From assembly GCF_004768465.1 (NCBI RefSeq), contig NZ_SRMF01000014.1, forward strand, positions 1 to 64,000: a DNA stretch of 64,000 bases, read 5' to 3'. Shown here in pieces: positions 15,936-25,678 of this stretch. The stretch is from Natronospirillum operosum (GTDB taxonomy: Bacteria; Pseudomonadota; Gammaproteobacteria; Pseudomonadales; Natronospirillaceae). A model generated the notes under the pieces. The model did no database searches and had not been told where the DNA came from. It saw nothing but the letters and a program-made list of their open reading frames with translations. Position 1 is the stretch's first letter; each line of letters starts with the position of its first letter. Both the position numbers and the translations under genes were made by a program.

Positions 15936-17324
15936 ATGACGGCCACGCCTTCAGCCCCCACCCATATTGTCATCCTGGCCGCCGGTCAGGGTTCCCGCAT
16001 GAAGTCCGAACTGCCCAAGGTCTGCCACCCGCTGGCCGGTGAACCCTTGATTCGTCATGTGGTGCGCACCGCCAGTGCACTGGGTCAGCGCATTACTGTG
16101 GTCGTCGGCCATGGTGCCGACACCGTGCAGGCCGCCCTGGCCGATATCGAAGCAGATCTGCAGTTTGTGCAGCAGACCGAACAACTGGGCACCGGGCATG
16201 CCGTCATGCAGGCGCTGCCGCATATTCGGGCCGAAGAACGGGTACTGGTGCTGTACGGTGATGTGCCGCTGATTCGCCCGGAAACTCTGCAGCCGTTGCT
16301 GGCGCCAGAGCAGCAGCAGGCCCTGACCCTGCTCACGGTTACTCTGGCCGACCCCACCGGTTATGGCCGCATCCAGCGTGATGATGCAAAGGCCATCGTC
16401 GGCATTGTCGAACAGAAGGATGCCTCGCCGGCGCAGCAGGCCATCAACGAGATCAATACCGGCTTTGTTGCCGTGCCGGGCAAGCGCCTGCACGACTGGC
16501 TGCCCCGCCTGCGCAATGACAATGCCCAGGGCGAGTACTACCTGACCGACCTGGTGGCGCTGGCCGTGGCTGATGGCGTGCCGGTGCAGGCCGTACAGCC
16601 GCCGGATATCGACGAAACCCTGGGTGTGAACAACCGGGTGCAACTGGCAGTACTGGAGCGCCGCTGCCAGCAGCAGCGGGCGGAAGAACTGATGCTGGCG
16701 GGGGTCACGCTGGCCGACCCGGCCCGGGTGGATCTGCGTCGCCGCGTCACCGTGGGTCAGGACAGCGAGATCGACATCAATGTGGTGCTGGACAATGTAC
16801 AGCTGGGGGAGCGGGTTCGCATCGGCCCCAACTGCGTCATTCGCAATGCCACCCTGGGCAATGGCACCGAAGTGCTGCCCAACAGCGTGATCGAGGATGC
16901 CGCAGTCGGACAGCATTGCCAGGTTGGGCCCTTCGCCCGGCTGCGCCCCGAGACCAGGCTCGACGATGGCGCCAAGGTCGGCAACTTTGTCGAGGTCAAG
17001 AAGGCCACCATAGAGGCCGGCGCCAAGGTCAATCACCTGACCTATATCGGTGATGCCCGGGTCGGTGCCGGTGCCAATATCGGTGCTGGCACCATCACCT
17101 GCAACTATGATGGCGCCAACAAGCACCATACGGACATCGGAGTCGGCGCCTTTGTCGGCTCCAACAGCACCCTGGTGGCCCCGGTGCGCGTCGAGGATGG
17201 CGCCTTTATCGGGGCCGGCTCGGTGATCACCAAGGATGCTCCGGCCGACCAGCTTACCCTGTCGCGCAGTCGCCAGCTGACTCTGTCCAGTTGGCGGCGG
17301 CCGGTAAAGAAACCCCGTAGTTGA
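15936..17324 (+). CDS. glmU: Bifunctional N-acetylglucosamine-1-phosphate uridyltransferase / glucosamine-1-phosphate acetyltransferase
   Basis: The 462-residue cytoplasmic enzyme makes UDP-GlcNAc for peptidoglycan and LPS. The N-terminal pyrophosphorylase half has the nucleotide loop LAAGQGSRMKSELPKV and the GTGHAVMQA and YGDVPLI blocks. The C-terminal half is a left-handed beta-helix of hexapeptide repeats with the acetyl-CoA site segment GAGTITCNYDGANKHHT. It precedes a HAD phosphatase by a few bases, then a DeoR regulator and glmS, a layout close to glmU-glmR-glmS of Pseudomonas. Confidence 0.97.
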   Translation: MTATPSAPTHIVILAAGQGSRMKSELPKVCHPLAGEPLIRHVVRTASALGQRITVVVGHGADTVQAALADIEADLQFVQQTEQLGTGHAVMQALPHIRAEERVLVLYGDVPLIRPETLQPLLAPEQQQALTLLTVTLADPTGYGRIQRDDAKAIVGIVEQKDASPAQQAINEINTGFVAVPGKRLHDWLPRLRNDNAQGEYYLTDLVALAVADGVPVQAVQPPDIDETLGVNNRVQLAVLERRCQQQRAEELMLAGVTLADPARVDLRRRVTVGQDSEIDINVVLDNVQLGERVRIGPNCVIRNATLGNGTEVLPNSVIEDAAVGQHCQVGPFARLRPETRLDDGAKVGNFVEVKKATIEAGAKVNHLTYIGDARVGAGANIGAGTITCNYDGANKHHTDIGVGAFVGSNSTLVAPVRVEDGAFIGAGSVITKDAPADQLTLSRSRQLTLSSWRRPVKKPRS

Positions 17325-17333
17325 GCCATATTG

Positions 17334-17969
17334 ATGACCTATAGTGCTGTACTCTTTGATTGTGATGGCGTGCTGATCGATTCCGAAACCATCGCCACCC
17401 GTTCTCTGCACCGTTCCCTGTTGCGCCTCGGTCTGGACTATTCCGAAGACGAGGTCGGCCGTACCTTCACCGGCCACAGCTGGCCGGACTGCATGAAGAT
17501 GATCGAAGCCAGTCTGGGTGGTGCACTGCCGGACTCCTTCATGACCGACAACGAACAGTTCTTCAATGCCGCGCTGCGCGCCGAACTGACCACCATGGAC
17601 GGCATCGAGCGGGTGCTGGACCGGCTTGATCGCCCCTTTGCCCTGGTCACCAATTCGCGGCGCAACGAGCTGGACATGAAGCTGGAAGTCTCCGGCCTGG
17701 ATGCCTTTTTCCCGGCCGCCCACCGCTTCGATGCTGAAACCCTGGGCGTGGCCAAGCCGGACCCGGCCATCTACCAGCAGGCTGCGGCCGCCATGAAGGT
17801 CGATATCCGCGACTGCCTGGTGCTGGAAGACAGCTTGCCTGGCCTGACCGCCGCCAGCCGGGCCGGGGCGACCGTCTGGGCCTACCGGCCCCTGGTGTCG
17901 GCGGCCCAGATGGCCGAGCTGAGCATCGCCCGAACGCTGGAGCACTGGGATGAGTTTGATCTGAGCTAG
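17334..17969 (+). CDS. HAD-superfamily phosphatase (beta-phosphoglucomutase-like)
   Basis: The 211-residue protein has HAD motif I DCDGVLIDSE, motif II in VTNSRRNEL, and motif III/IV VAKPDPAIYQQ and VLEDSLPGLTAA, with a small helical cap as in the beta-phosphoglucomutase or YieH-type subfamily. It hydrolyses or isomerises a small phosphorylated metabolite in the cytoplasm. ATG 17334 is taken, not the TTG three bases earlier. It lies nine bases after glmU, so a sugar-phosphate role is plausible but unproven. Confidence 0.85.
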   Translation: MTYSAVLFDCDGVLIDSETIATRSLHRSLLRLGLDYSEDEVGRTFTGHSWPDCMKMIEASLGGALPDSFMTDNEQFFNAALRAELTTMDGIERVLDRLDRPFALVTNSRRNELDMKLEVSGLDAFFPAAHRFDAETLGVAKPDPAIYQQAAAAMKVDIRDCLVLEDSLPGLTAASRAGATVWAYRPLVSAAQMAELSIARTLEHWDEFDLS

Positions 17970-18017
17970 TCGAACCATTCGATGGCTTGCATTTATCTTT
18001 CGGATCGATAGAATAAG

Positions 18018-18030
18018 TTTCGTTTCGAAA
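18018..18030. promoter_or_regulatory. Candidate DeoR-family operator upstream of the regulator gene
   Basis: Adjacent repeats TTTCG-TTTCGAAA lie 6-18 bases before the regulator start, including the palindrome TTTCGAAA; a related TTTCGGATCGATAG occurs just upstream (from 17998). DeoR/GlpR-type regulators often bind TTCG-rich repeats. Autoregulation is inferred. Confidence 0.35.
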
Positions 18031-18035
18031 TTTAA

Positions 18036-18845
18036 ATGGCGATCAGCATGGCCAAACGTAACACCCAACAGCGGCGGCGCACTATCGTCGAACTGGTCTC
18101 GGACCAGGGCGAAGTCAGTGTAGAGGCACTCGCCCGCCGCTTTGGCACCTCCGAAGTCACCATCCGCAAGGACCTTGCCGAACTGGAACAGAATGGCCTG
18201 CTGCTGCGTCGTTATGGCGGCGCCGTGCCCATGCCGGGCGATATGGTGCCGGACCCATCGGAAGAAAAAGTTTCAGAACGAAAGAAACTGCTGGCGCACG
18301 CCGCCGCCGAGCTGATTCAGGACCATAACCGGCTGATCATCGACAGCGGCAGCACCACGGCGGCTCTGTTGCCAAAACTGTCGCATCGACAGGGGCTGGT
18401 GGTCATGACCAATGCGCTGGATGTGGCCAATGCCCTGCGCGAACTGGAAAACGAACCCACCCTGCTGATGACAGGCGGCACCTGGGATGCGCGCTCGGAG
18501 AGTTTTCAGGGGCAACTGGCGGAACAGGTACTGCGGGCGTTCAACTTTGATCAGCTGTTTATCGGCGCCGATGGCCTGGATCTCGAGCGCGGCACCACCA
18601 CCTTCAACGAACTGGTCACGCTGAGCCGGGTCATGGCCGAAGTGGCGCGCGAAGTCATCGTCATGGCCGAATCCTCCAAGCTGGGCCGGCGCATTCACAA
18701 CCTTGAATTGCCCTGGGCGACCGTCTCGGTGCTGATCACCGATGCCGACTGCCCGGATGATGCCGTGCGTCGACTGGAAGCACAGGGCGTTCGGGTTATA
18801 CGGGCCGGGCTGGACACCGCAGTGCCGTTGTCCGAAATCGCCTGA
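18036..18845 (+). CDS. glmR: DeoR-family transcriptional regulator upstream of glmS
   Basis: The 269-residue protein has an N-terminal DeoR helix-turn-helix ([20 protein letters not shown], residues about 28-47) and a C-terminal sugar-phosphate sensor domain with DSGSTTAAL and the FIGADGLD block. Its position directly before glmS is that of the regulator often called GlmR in pseudomonads. It likely senses an amino-sugar phosphate and controls glmS and its own gene. A second start, ATG 18048 ([10 protein letters not shown]), is possible and would match family N-termini better. Confidence 0.85.
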   Translation: MAISMAKRNTQQRRRTIVELVSDQGEVSVEALARRFGTSEVTIRKDLAELEQNGLLLRRYGGAVPMPGDMVPDPSEEKVSERKKLLAHAAAELIQDHNRLIIDSGSTTAALLPKLSHRQGLVVMTNALDVANALRELENEPTLLMTGGTWDARSESFQGQLAEQVLRAFNFDQLFIGADGLDLERGTTTFNELVTLSRVMAEVAREVIVMAESSKLGRRIHNLELPWATVSVLITDADCPDDAVRRLEAQGVRVIRAGLDTAVPLSEIA

Positions 18846-18879
18846 CCACCCACAGAATCAAATTGCAGGAGAACAGAAC

Positions 18880-20700
18880 ATGTGTGGCATCGTAGGCGCA
18901 GTGGCGCAAAGGGATGTGGCGGACATACTGCAGGAAGGCCTGCGTCGCCTGGAGTATCGGGGTTATGACAGCGCCGGCATGGCCGTGATCAACAGCGACG
19001 GCCGGTGTGCCAGCCACCGTCGGGTGGGCAAGGTCAGCGAGCTGGGAACAGCCCTGACCGAGCAGCCGCTGCCGGGTGGTATCGGTATTGCGCACACCCG
19101 CTGGGCCACGCATGGCACGCCGACCGAAGACAATGCGCACCCGCATTTCAGTGGCCGCATTGCCGTGGTCCACAACGGCATCATCGAGAACTTCCAGTCC
19201 CTGCGGGATCAGTTGCAGGCCCGTGGCTACCGCTTTCAATCGCAGACCGACACCGAAGTGATCGCGCACCTGGTAGCCGATCTGCGCAGCCAGCATGACA
19301 CCCTGCTCGATGCGGTGCTGGCGGCACGCAAGCTGCTGCACGGCGCCTATGGCACCGCCATCATGGACACCGAGGACCCGGACGTCCTGGTGGTCGCACG
19401 CTCCGGTTCGCCATTGGTGATCGGGCACGGCATCGGGGAAAACTTTGTGGCCTCCGATCAACTGGCGCTGTTGCCGGTCACCCGCCAGTTCCAGTATCTG
19501 GAAGAGGGCGATGTGGCCGAGGTGACGCGCACCGGCGTGCGCATCATGGACGTCGACGACCAGCCGGTGGAGCGCCCGATACAGGAAAGCAACCTGCAGC
19601 ATGATGCCGGCGACAAGGGCCCCTACCGCCACTTCATGCTGAAAGAGATTCACGAACAGCCCTATGCACTGCGCCAGACCCTGGAAGGCCGACTGCAGGG
19701 TGATACCGTGGTGGCCGAGGCCTTCGGCGCGCACAGTCTGGACATATTGTCGCAGGTGAAGGCCGTGCAGATCATTGCCTGTGGCACCTCCTATCATGCG
19801 GGCATGGTGGCGCGTTACTGGTTCGAAGAGGTGGTCGGGATTCCCTGTCAGGTCGAGATCGCCTCCGAGTTCCGCTATCGCAAATCCGTGGTGCTGCCCG
19901 ACAGTTTGCTGGTGACCATCTCCCAATCCGGCGAAACGGCCGACACCCTGGCGGCCCTGCGCCTGGCCAAGGATCTGGGCTACATGTCATCACTGACCAT
20001 CTGCAACTCGCCCGGCTCGTCTCTGGTGCGGGAAAGTGATCTGGCCTACATGATGCGCGCCGGCGCCGAGATCGGCGTCGCCTCTACCAAGGCCTTTACC
20101 GTGCAACTGGTCGGCCTGCTGCTGCTGGCGCTGAGCATCGGCAAGCAGCGCGGCCTGGACATCACTGACATTGCTCTGGCGTTGCGCGAACTGCCCGGCC
20201 AGGTCGAGCAGGCGCTGCTGCTGGCGCCCGACATCGAAAAGCTGGCGGAAGACTTTGCACACAAACAGCATGCCCTGTTTCTGGGGCGGGGCAGTCAGTA
20301 CCCCATCGCCATGGAGGGCGCGCTGAAGCTCAAGGAGATCTCCTATATCCACGCCGAGGCGTACGCTGCCGGTGAACTCAAGCATGGCCCGCTGGCGCTG
20401 ATCGACGAAGAAATGCCCACCATCGTGGTCGCACCCAACAACGAGCTGCTGGAAAAACTGAAATCCAACATGGAAGAAGTGCGCACTCGCGGCGGGCAGC
20501 TCTATGTGTTTGCTGATGCCGATGCCGGTGTGGTCTCGGAACCCGGCATCAGCGTGATTCCGGTACCCCATGTGTGCAATCTGTTGGCGCCCATTGTCTA
20601 CACCATTCCGTTGCAGCTGCTGTCCTACTATGTGGCCCTGATCAAGGGCACGGATGTGGACCAGCCGCGCAACCTGGCCAAGTCCGTTACCGTGGAGTGA
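18880..20700 (+). CDS. glmS: Glutamine--fructose-6-phosphate aminotransferase (isomerising)
   Basis: The 606-residue enzyme makes glucosamine-6-phosphate from fructose-6-phosphate and glutamine. The start is fixed by the catalytic N-terminal cysteine in [17 protein letters not shown]. The glutaminase domain is followed by two SIS domains ([13 protein letters not shown] around residue 350; [21 protein letters not shown] around 470). Length matches E. coli GlmS (609). AGGAG at 18867-18871 provides the ribosome binding site. It closes the amino-sugar locus. Confidence 0.98.
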   Translation: MCGIVGAVAQRDVADILQEGLRRLEYRGYDSAGMAVINSDGRCASHRRVGKVSELGTALTEQPLPGGIGIAHTRWATHGTPTEDNAHPHFSGRIAVVHNGIIENFQSLRDQLQARGYRFQSQTDTEVIAHLVADLRSQHDTLLDAVLAARKLLHGAYGTAIMDTEDPDVLVVARSGSPLVIGHGIGENFVASDQLALLPVTRQFQYLEEGDVAEVTRTGVRIMDVDDQPVERPIQESNLQHDAGDKGPYRHFMLKEIHEQPYALRQTLEGRLQGDTVVAEAFGAHSLDILSQVKAVQIIACGTSYHAGMVARYWFEEVVGIPCQVEIASEFRYRKSVVLPDSLLVTISQSGETADTLAALRLAKDLGYMSSLTICNSPGSSLVRESDLAYMMRAGAEIGVASTKAFTVQLVGLLLLALSIGKQRGLDITDIALALRELPGQVEQALLLAPDIEKLAEDFAHKQHALFLGRGSQYPIAMEGALKLKEISYIHAEAYAAGELKHGPLALIDEEMPTIVVAPNNELLEKLKSNMEEVRTRGGQLYVFADADAGVVSEPGISVIPVPHVCNLLAPIVYTIPLQLLSYYVALIKGTDVDQPRNLAKSVTVE

Positions 20701-20731
20701 CTATCTGCGGATCTGACCAGTCTCTGTGGGA

Positions 20732-20771
20732 GAAAAATTGAGTCGGGGCCTTTGGACCCTGCCCGACTCAA
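20732..20771 (-). terminator. Intrinsic terminator for the LysR gene (minus strand)
   Basis: Ten-base stem CCCGACTCAA/TTGAGTCGGG (20738-20747 with 20762-20771). Read leftward it is followed by TTTTTCT, a good intrinsic terminator for the gene ending at 20802; the stem may also stop glmS transcription. Confidence 0.75.
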
Positions 20772-20801
20772 CGATTGGCTATTGGAAGACTGATTTGCGA
20801 C

Positions 20802-21683
20802 CTATTGCGACAAGATTTCCTGAGCTACTTCTCCCACATGTTTTGCAAACGCGCGCAGCGTTAGGGCGCGAGACGGCTGCTTGAGATGAGCAAGCATGAA
20901 ACGATGTCTGGCTGATGCCGTAAACGGCCTGCAGGTAAGGCCGTCAGTCGCTTCGGCACGAGCCAGAAGCGAATTGGCAATCGTCAAGCCGACCCCCTCC
21001 CGCACAAAGCTGCAGGCAGCACTGACTGCCTGGGTCTCGACAAGGACAGTCGGGGAAATGCCTGCCTGAAGAAAAATCTGATCGAGCTGCACTCTGAATG
21101 GTCGATTGCGACCCAGAAGAATCAGTTTCTCTGAGCCGAGGTCAACAGGGGATATCTCCTGTTTGGATGCCAGCGGATGATCCTTTCTCAAAACAACATC
21201 GGTTCCCACAGTTGCAAGATCTATTAGATCGAGTGCGGGGTGGTCTACCGGTGCCTTGACAAACCCCAGGTCGATCCGCCCGGACGCGACAGCACCGACT
21301 GTCTCGTAGTAGGACATGATTTCAGCAACAAATTTCTGACGAGGGTTCTCCTCAAGCAAGCGTCTTACCGCCGGACCGAACAGGCGCGTTACTACACCGG
21401 CAGGAGCTGCAACTCGCAGTGGCAAAGCCGTCCGATTTACCTTGGAGTACAGGCCCTCAACGCTCGCCAGGGTGCGATCGATATCAGGCAATATCAATTC
21501 GGCGGATTCACGCGGTCTGAGACGCCCGTTGACTCGCATGAAGAGCCGTTCACCCGTGATTTCTTCCAGTTCACTGAGCAGCCTGCTAACTGATGGCTGA
21601 GAGACACCCATGAGTTTTGCTGCATCGACCGTGGATCCGGTTTGCATGACCGCTCTGAATGCCCGTAAGTGGCGCAGCTCCAT
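20802..21683 (-). CDS. LysR-family transcriptional regulator
   Basis: The 293-residue protein has the N-terminal LysR helix-turn-helix (LRAFRAVMQTGSTVDAAKLM) and a periplasmic-binding-like effector domain. It is divergent from the peptide transporter and hydrolase operon that starts at 21816, which it probably controls. A palindromic LysR-type site lies between them. Ligand unknown, likely a peptide or product of the hydrolase. Confidence 0.9.
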   Translation of the reverse strand: MELRHLRAFRAVMQTGSTVDAAKLMGVSQPSVSRLLSELEEITGERLFMRVNGRLRPRESAELILPDIDRTLASVEGLYSKVNRTALPLRVAAPAGVVTRLFGPAVRRLLEENPRQKFVAEIMSYYETVGAVASGRIDLGFVKAPVDHPALDLIDLATVGTDVVLRKDHPLASKQEISPVDLGSEKLILLGRNRPFRVQLDQIFLQAGISPTVLVETQAVSAACSFVREGVGLTIANSLLARAEATDGLTCRPFTASARHRFMLAHLKQPSRALTLRAFAKHVGEVAQEILSQ

Positions 21684-21703
21684 GTATTTGCCTCACGAAT
21701 AGA

Positions 21704-21723
21704 CTTATTAAATTTATCATAAG
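21704..21723. promoter_or_regulatory. Candidate LysR-type binding palindrome
   Basis: CTTAT and ATAAG arms, ten bases apart, form an AT-rich interrupted palindrome with a T-N11-A core, 21 bases before the LysR start and about 90 before the transporter start. This matches the usual LysR recognition layout. Confidence 0.4.
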
Positions 21724-21815
21724 GTTGCAAAGATTTTGACCAATGTCCATTCTCAAGACAAATAAGCAGGACAGGATGGAATAGAAACCGTCCGAATCCG
21801 AAGGTGGGAGTAACT

Positions 21816-22790
21816 GTGGTTTACATTATTCGACGTCTAATGCAGGCAGTGTTCTTGGCCCTGGTCATGTCGTTCCTTGTGTTTGCCGGCATCTTCTCTG
21901 TCGGCGATCCGGTTGCCATCCTGATCGACCCCGAAGCGACACAGGCCGAGCGAGTAAGGTTGGTTGCACAGTTGGGTCTCGACCGTCCATTTCACGAGCA
22001 GTATTTCATCTTTCTCGGCAACGTATTGCAGGGAGATTTCGGCAACAGCTTTGTCTACAACAGACCCGCGCTCGAACTGATCCTTGAACGCATGCCCGCA
22101 ACGCTGGAACTGGCCTTTGCTTCTATCGTCATCGCCGTGGTGTTGGGCATTCCGCTCGGTGTTTACGCCGGTCTGCGTCATGGAAGTGTCGGCAGCAAGA
22201 CCATCATGGCTGGGTCCATTCTGGGCTTCAGCGTACCCAACTTCTGGCAAGCCATCATGCTGATCCTGATCTTCGCGGTCATATTGGGCTGGCTTCCGGT
22301 CTCTGGGCGGGGAGAGGTTGGCCAGTTCATGGGCATTCATTCCAGCCTGTTCACCTTGAATGGGCTCAAGCATATGGCACTCCCGGCAATCAATCTGGCC
22401 ATCGGTCATTTGGCACTGGTGATCCGTCTGGCCCGCTCTGGCACCCGCGAGGTGAGAGCGCAGGACTATATCCGCTTTGCTCGGGCCAAAGGCTTGAGCG
22501 AAAAACGCATTGTCATGGTGCATCTGCTGCGCAACATCCTTATCCCAATCGTGACCCTGGTGGGTATGTCCTTTGGCGGCCTGATTGCCTTCGCTGTGGT
22601 CACTGAATCCATCTTCGCATGGCCCGGTATGGGCAAGTTGATCATTGACTCGATCCACCTCCTGGATCGTCCGGTGGTGGTCGCCTATCTGATTGTGATT
22701 GTCATGATTTTCATCATTCTGAATCTACTGGTCGATCTGCTGTATTCGCTGATTGATCCGCGTATTCGTCTGGACGAGGTGCGCCAATGA
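21816..22790 (+). CDS. Peptide ABC transporter permease (DppB/OppB family)
   Basis: The product of about 324 residues is an inner-membrane permease with a first helix at residues 8-28 and the cytoplasmic EAA-loop segment [23 protein letters not shown] 21816 is chosen because GGGAG (21806-21810) precedes it; GTG 21804 is an alternative. First gene of a tightly packed operon (overlaps of four bases) with a second permease, two ATPases, a binding protein and a hydrolase. Substrate class: di- or oligopeptides. Confidence 0.9.
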   Translation: MVYIIRRLMQAVFLALVMSFLVFAGIFSVGDPVAILIDPEATQAERVRLVAQLGLDRPFHEQYFIFLGNVLQGDFGNSFVYNRPALELILERMPATLELAFASIVIAVVLGIPLGVYAGLRHGSVGSKTIMAGSILGFSVPNFWQAIMLILIFAVILGWLPVSGRGEVGQFMGIHSSLFTLNGLKHMALPAINLAIGHLALVIRLARSGTREVRAQDYIRFARAKGLSEKRIVMVHLLRNILIPIVTLVGMSFGGLIAFAVVTESIFAWPGMGKLIIDSIHLLDRPVVVAYLIVIVMIFIILNLLVDLLYSLIDPRIRLDEVRQ

Positions 22791-23710
22791 CTGACGTCAA
22801 TACACTGAACCCAGACCTCCTGGAAAAGAAACCGGCACCCGAGCGCCCTGTCTGGCGGGTCATTCGGGAGTTTCGCAGCAGCCATCTGGCCATGTTCGGG
22901 CTCTTTCTGCTGCTGACCATTGTGATTGCAGCGTTTCTGGCCCCATGGATCACACCGCAGAATCCTTACGATCTGCGCAGCCTCAGTATCATGGACAGCA
23001 GGCTCGCACCCGGAGAGGTCGGTTTCTCCGGATTATCCTTCTGGCTGGGCACCGATGGTCAGGGGCGGGACATGTTCTCGGCCATTCTCTATGGCTTGCG
23101 CATTTCGTTGACCGTCGGTCTGATCGCCTGCACCGTGGCGCTTTTGCTGGGCCTGACATTGGGTATGGTCGCGGCCTATTTCGGGGGTCGGATCGATACG
23201 ATCGTGATGCGGCTCGTCGACCTGCATCTGTCTTTTCCTCCGATCCTGGTGGCCTTGATTCTGCTCGCTGTCCTTGGCCGTGGACTGGAGAACATCATCC
23301 TCGCATTGATCATTGTGCAATGGGCCACATTCGCCAGGATGGCTCGTGCTACGGCACTGTCAGAACGCAATCGCGAGTATGTGGAGGCTGCAAAGAGCCT
23401 GGGCCTGTCCCGCACCCGCATCCTCTTTGGCCATCTTCTTCCCAATTGCATGCCCCCACTGATGGTGTTGTACACGGTGGAAATCGCCAGTGCGATAGCG
23501 CTTGAGGCGACCCTGTCCTTCCTGGGCGTAGGCTTGCCGTCTACACAGCCAAGTCTTGGTCTGCTGATTTCCAACGGGTTCCAGTTCGTAATGTCGGGGC
23601 AGTATTGGATCAGTGTGTTTCCCGGAATCGCACTCCTGTTGCTTATCGTGGCTATCAATCTTGTAGGCGATCGCCTGCGCGATGTATTGAATCCGAGGAA
23701 TATCACATGA
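22787..23710 (+). CDS. Peptide ABC transporter permease (DppC/OppC family)
   Basis: The 307-residue partner permease has a cytoplasmic N-terminus, a hydrophobic helix at about 36-55, the LGTDGQGRDMFS block typical of OppC proteins, and the EAA loop ATALSERNREYVEAAKSLGL. It overlaps both neighbours by four bases (ATGA), showing translational coupling. Confidence 0.92.
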   Translation: MTDVNTLNPDLLEKKPAPERPVWRVIREFRSSHLAMFGLFLLLTIVIAAFLAPWITPQNPYDLRSLSIMDSRLAPGEVGFSGLSFWLGTDGQGRDMFSAILYGLRISLTVGLIACTVALLLGLTLGMVAAYFGGRIDTIVMRLVDLHLSFPPILVALILLAVLGRGLENIILALIIVQWATFARMARATALSERNREYVEAAKSLGLSRTRILFGHLLPNCMPPLMVLYTVEIASAIALEATLSFLGVGLPSTQPSLGLLISNGFQFVMSGQYWISVFPGIALLLLIVAINLVGDRLRDVLNPRNIT

Positions 23711-24678
23711 GTTTGTTGAGTATCGATAATCTTCAGACCCATTTCTTTACCTCCGCTGGTGTTGTGAAGGCAGTGGACGGTGTCAGCTACAGCGTTGACC
23801 GGGGAGAAGTTCTGGCGGTCGTTGGTGAAAGCGGTTCCGGGAAGTCGGTTACCGGGTTGTCCGTGATGGGACTGATCGAGCCGCCGGGACGCATTGCCGG
23901 CGGGTCAATCCGTTTTGACGGTAAGGAAATCGCCAACCTGCCCCAAGCCCAAATGCGCAAACTGCGGGGCGCCCGGATCGCCATGATTTTTCAGGATCCG
24001 ATGATGACCCTGAACCCGGTGCTGCGGGTCGAAACACAGATGATCGAGACGATAAAGGCTCATCGCTCCATGTCCTGGAATAAAGCCTGGGCACATTGCC
24101 GAGATGCGCTTGGACGCGTTGGTATTCCAAGCCCCGATGAGAGAATGCGTGCCTATCCGCATCAATTTTCCGGTGGGATGCGACAGCGTGTGGCCATTGC
24201 GATCGCGCTGCTGAACAAGCCGGACCTGATCATCGCGGATGAACCCACCACGGCACTGGATGTCACCATTCAGGCGCAAATCCTTCACTTGATGCAGCAG
24301 CTTGTTGAGGAGGATGGCACCGGCCTCGTCTGGATTACGCATGACCTGTCGGTAGTGGCCGGTTTCGCAGACCGCGTGGCGGTGATGTATGCCGGCGAGA
24401 TTGTCGAGCAGGCCACCACCGACGGTTTGATTACTGCACCAAGACACCCTTATTCCCGGGGGCTGATCGGCTCAGTCCCCTCACGCAATGTCCGAGGGAC
24501 TCGTCTCGCGCAAATACCCGGGGGGCCACCACCGCCATTGAACCGCCCTGACGGGTGTCGCTTTGCCCCCCGGTGCACCTTTCGCAAACAGGGTTGCGAG
24601 GCTGCACAGGAGATTCGCGATGACGTGCGTTGCTGGCGAGTGGCTGATTTGCCAGCGCTGGAGGAGGTATCGGCATGA
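23707..24678 (+). CDS. Peptide ABC transporter ATPase (DppD/OppD family)
   Basis: The 323-residue ATPase has Walker A GESGSGKS, signature FSGGMRQR and Walker [13 protein letters not shown], and a C-terminal cysteine cluster (CRFAPRCTFRKQGC) typical of peptide-importer ATPases, where it may bind an iron-sulfur cluster. Start ATG 23707 overlaps the permease stop. Confidence 0.92.
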   Translation: MSLLSIDNLQTHFFTSAGVVKAVDGVSYSVDRGEVLAVVGESGSGKSVTGLSVMGLIEPPGRIAGGSIRFDGKEIANLPQAQMRKLRGARIAMIFQDPMMTLNPVLRVETQMIETIKAHRSMSWNKAWAHCRDALGRVGIPSPDERMRAYPHQFSGGMRQRVAIAIALLNKPDLIIADEPTTALDVTIQAQILHLMQQLVEEDGTGLVWITHDLSVVAGFADRVAVMYAGEIVEQATTDGLITAPRHPYSRGLIGSVPSRNVRGTRLAQIPGGPPPPLNRPDGCRFAPRCTFRKQGCEAAQEIRDDVRCWRVADLPALEEVSA

Positions 24679-25676
24679 ACGATCTCTTGTCGCTGGACCA
24701 TGTTTCCAAACGCTTTTCGAAAAAGCAGGATCTCGCCATGCGGATTGCGGCCCGGCTGGGCGCCAAAATCCAGACTCAGACCGTGCACGCAGTCGATGAC
24801 GTTTGTCTGTCTGTCGCATCAAGAGAAGTGGTCGGACTGGTCGGAGAGTCCGGCTGCGGGAAGTCCACGCTTGGGCGAGTCGCCGCCGGCATTCACCCAC
24901 CCAGCGAAGGGCAACTCCTTTGGCAGGGCCAACCCGCCACCAATACCCGCGAAGCGCAGCTCAAGGTTCAAATGGTGTTCCAGGATCCGATGTCGTCACT
25001 TAACCCACGCCATCGCATTGATCGCATCATTTCCGAGGCCCCGCGTTTCCATGGCCAGATCAGGGCAAGAGACGCCAGTGACTTTGCCGCCGATCTGCTG
25101 CAGAAAGTGGGCCTTGATCCCGATTTCCGTATTCGCTATCCGCACCAGTTTTCCGGTGGGCAGCGTCAGCGTATTGCGATTGCACGGGCGCTGGCCGTCA
25201 AGCCTGAAATCATCGTCGCCGACGAGGCAGTGAGCGCGCTGGATGTCTCCGTACAGGCACAGGTGCTCAATCTGTTTATGGACCTGCGTGAGCAATTGGG
25301 GCTGGCTTACCTGTTCATCAGTCACGACCTGGGTGTTGTCGAGCATATCGCAGATCGCGTCGTCATCATGTACCTGGGCCGCGTTGTGGAGTCTGCCCCG
25401 ACCGAGACGCTGTTCGACAATCCACTACACCCCTATTCGCAAGCTCTTCTGGCTGAAGTGCCGCGTCTGACAACAGGAAAGCGTCGCTATCAGCCAATAA
25501 AAGGAGAGATCCCTTCACCACTCAACCCGCCAACGGGTTGTCACTTCCATCCGCGCTGCCCATTGGCGGATGGAGAATGTCGGGCCAAGCAACCTCCGCT
25601 AAGAGAGATCGCGCCCGGCCACAAAGTAGCCTGTCACAAGGTGGCAGAACCCAAACTGCAACACGGAGAACAATAA
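24675..25676 (+). CDS. Peptide ABC transporter ATPase (DppF/OppF family)
   Basis: The 333-residue ATPase has Walker [10 protein letters not shown], signature FSGGQRQR and Walker [13 protein letters not shown], ending with a CHFHPRCPLADGEC cluster. It pairs with the preceding ATPase. Overlaps it by four bases. Confidence 0.92.
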   Translation: MNDLLSLDHVSKRFSKKQDLAMRIAARLGAKIQTQTVHAVDDVCLSVASREVVGLVGESGCGKSTLGRVAAGIHPPSEGQLLWQGQPATNTREAQLKVQMVFQDPMSSLNPRHRIDRIISEAPRFHGQIRARDASDFAADLLQKVGLDPDFRIRYPHQFSGGQRQRIAIARALAVKPEIIVADEAVSALDVSVQAQVLNLFMDLREQLGLAYLFISHDLGVVEHIADRVVIMYLGRVVESAPTETLFDNPLHPYSQALLAEVPRLTTGKRRYQPIKGEIPSPLNPPTGCHFHPRCPLADGECRAKQPPLREIAPGHKVACHKVAEPKLQHGEQ

Positions 25677-25678
25677 CC

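Noticed and set aside
15951-18068. 705-codon minus-strand frame across glmU and the HAD gene
   Set aside because: It is antisense to two clear genes and has no recognisable domains; long antisense frames are common in GC-rich coding DNA.
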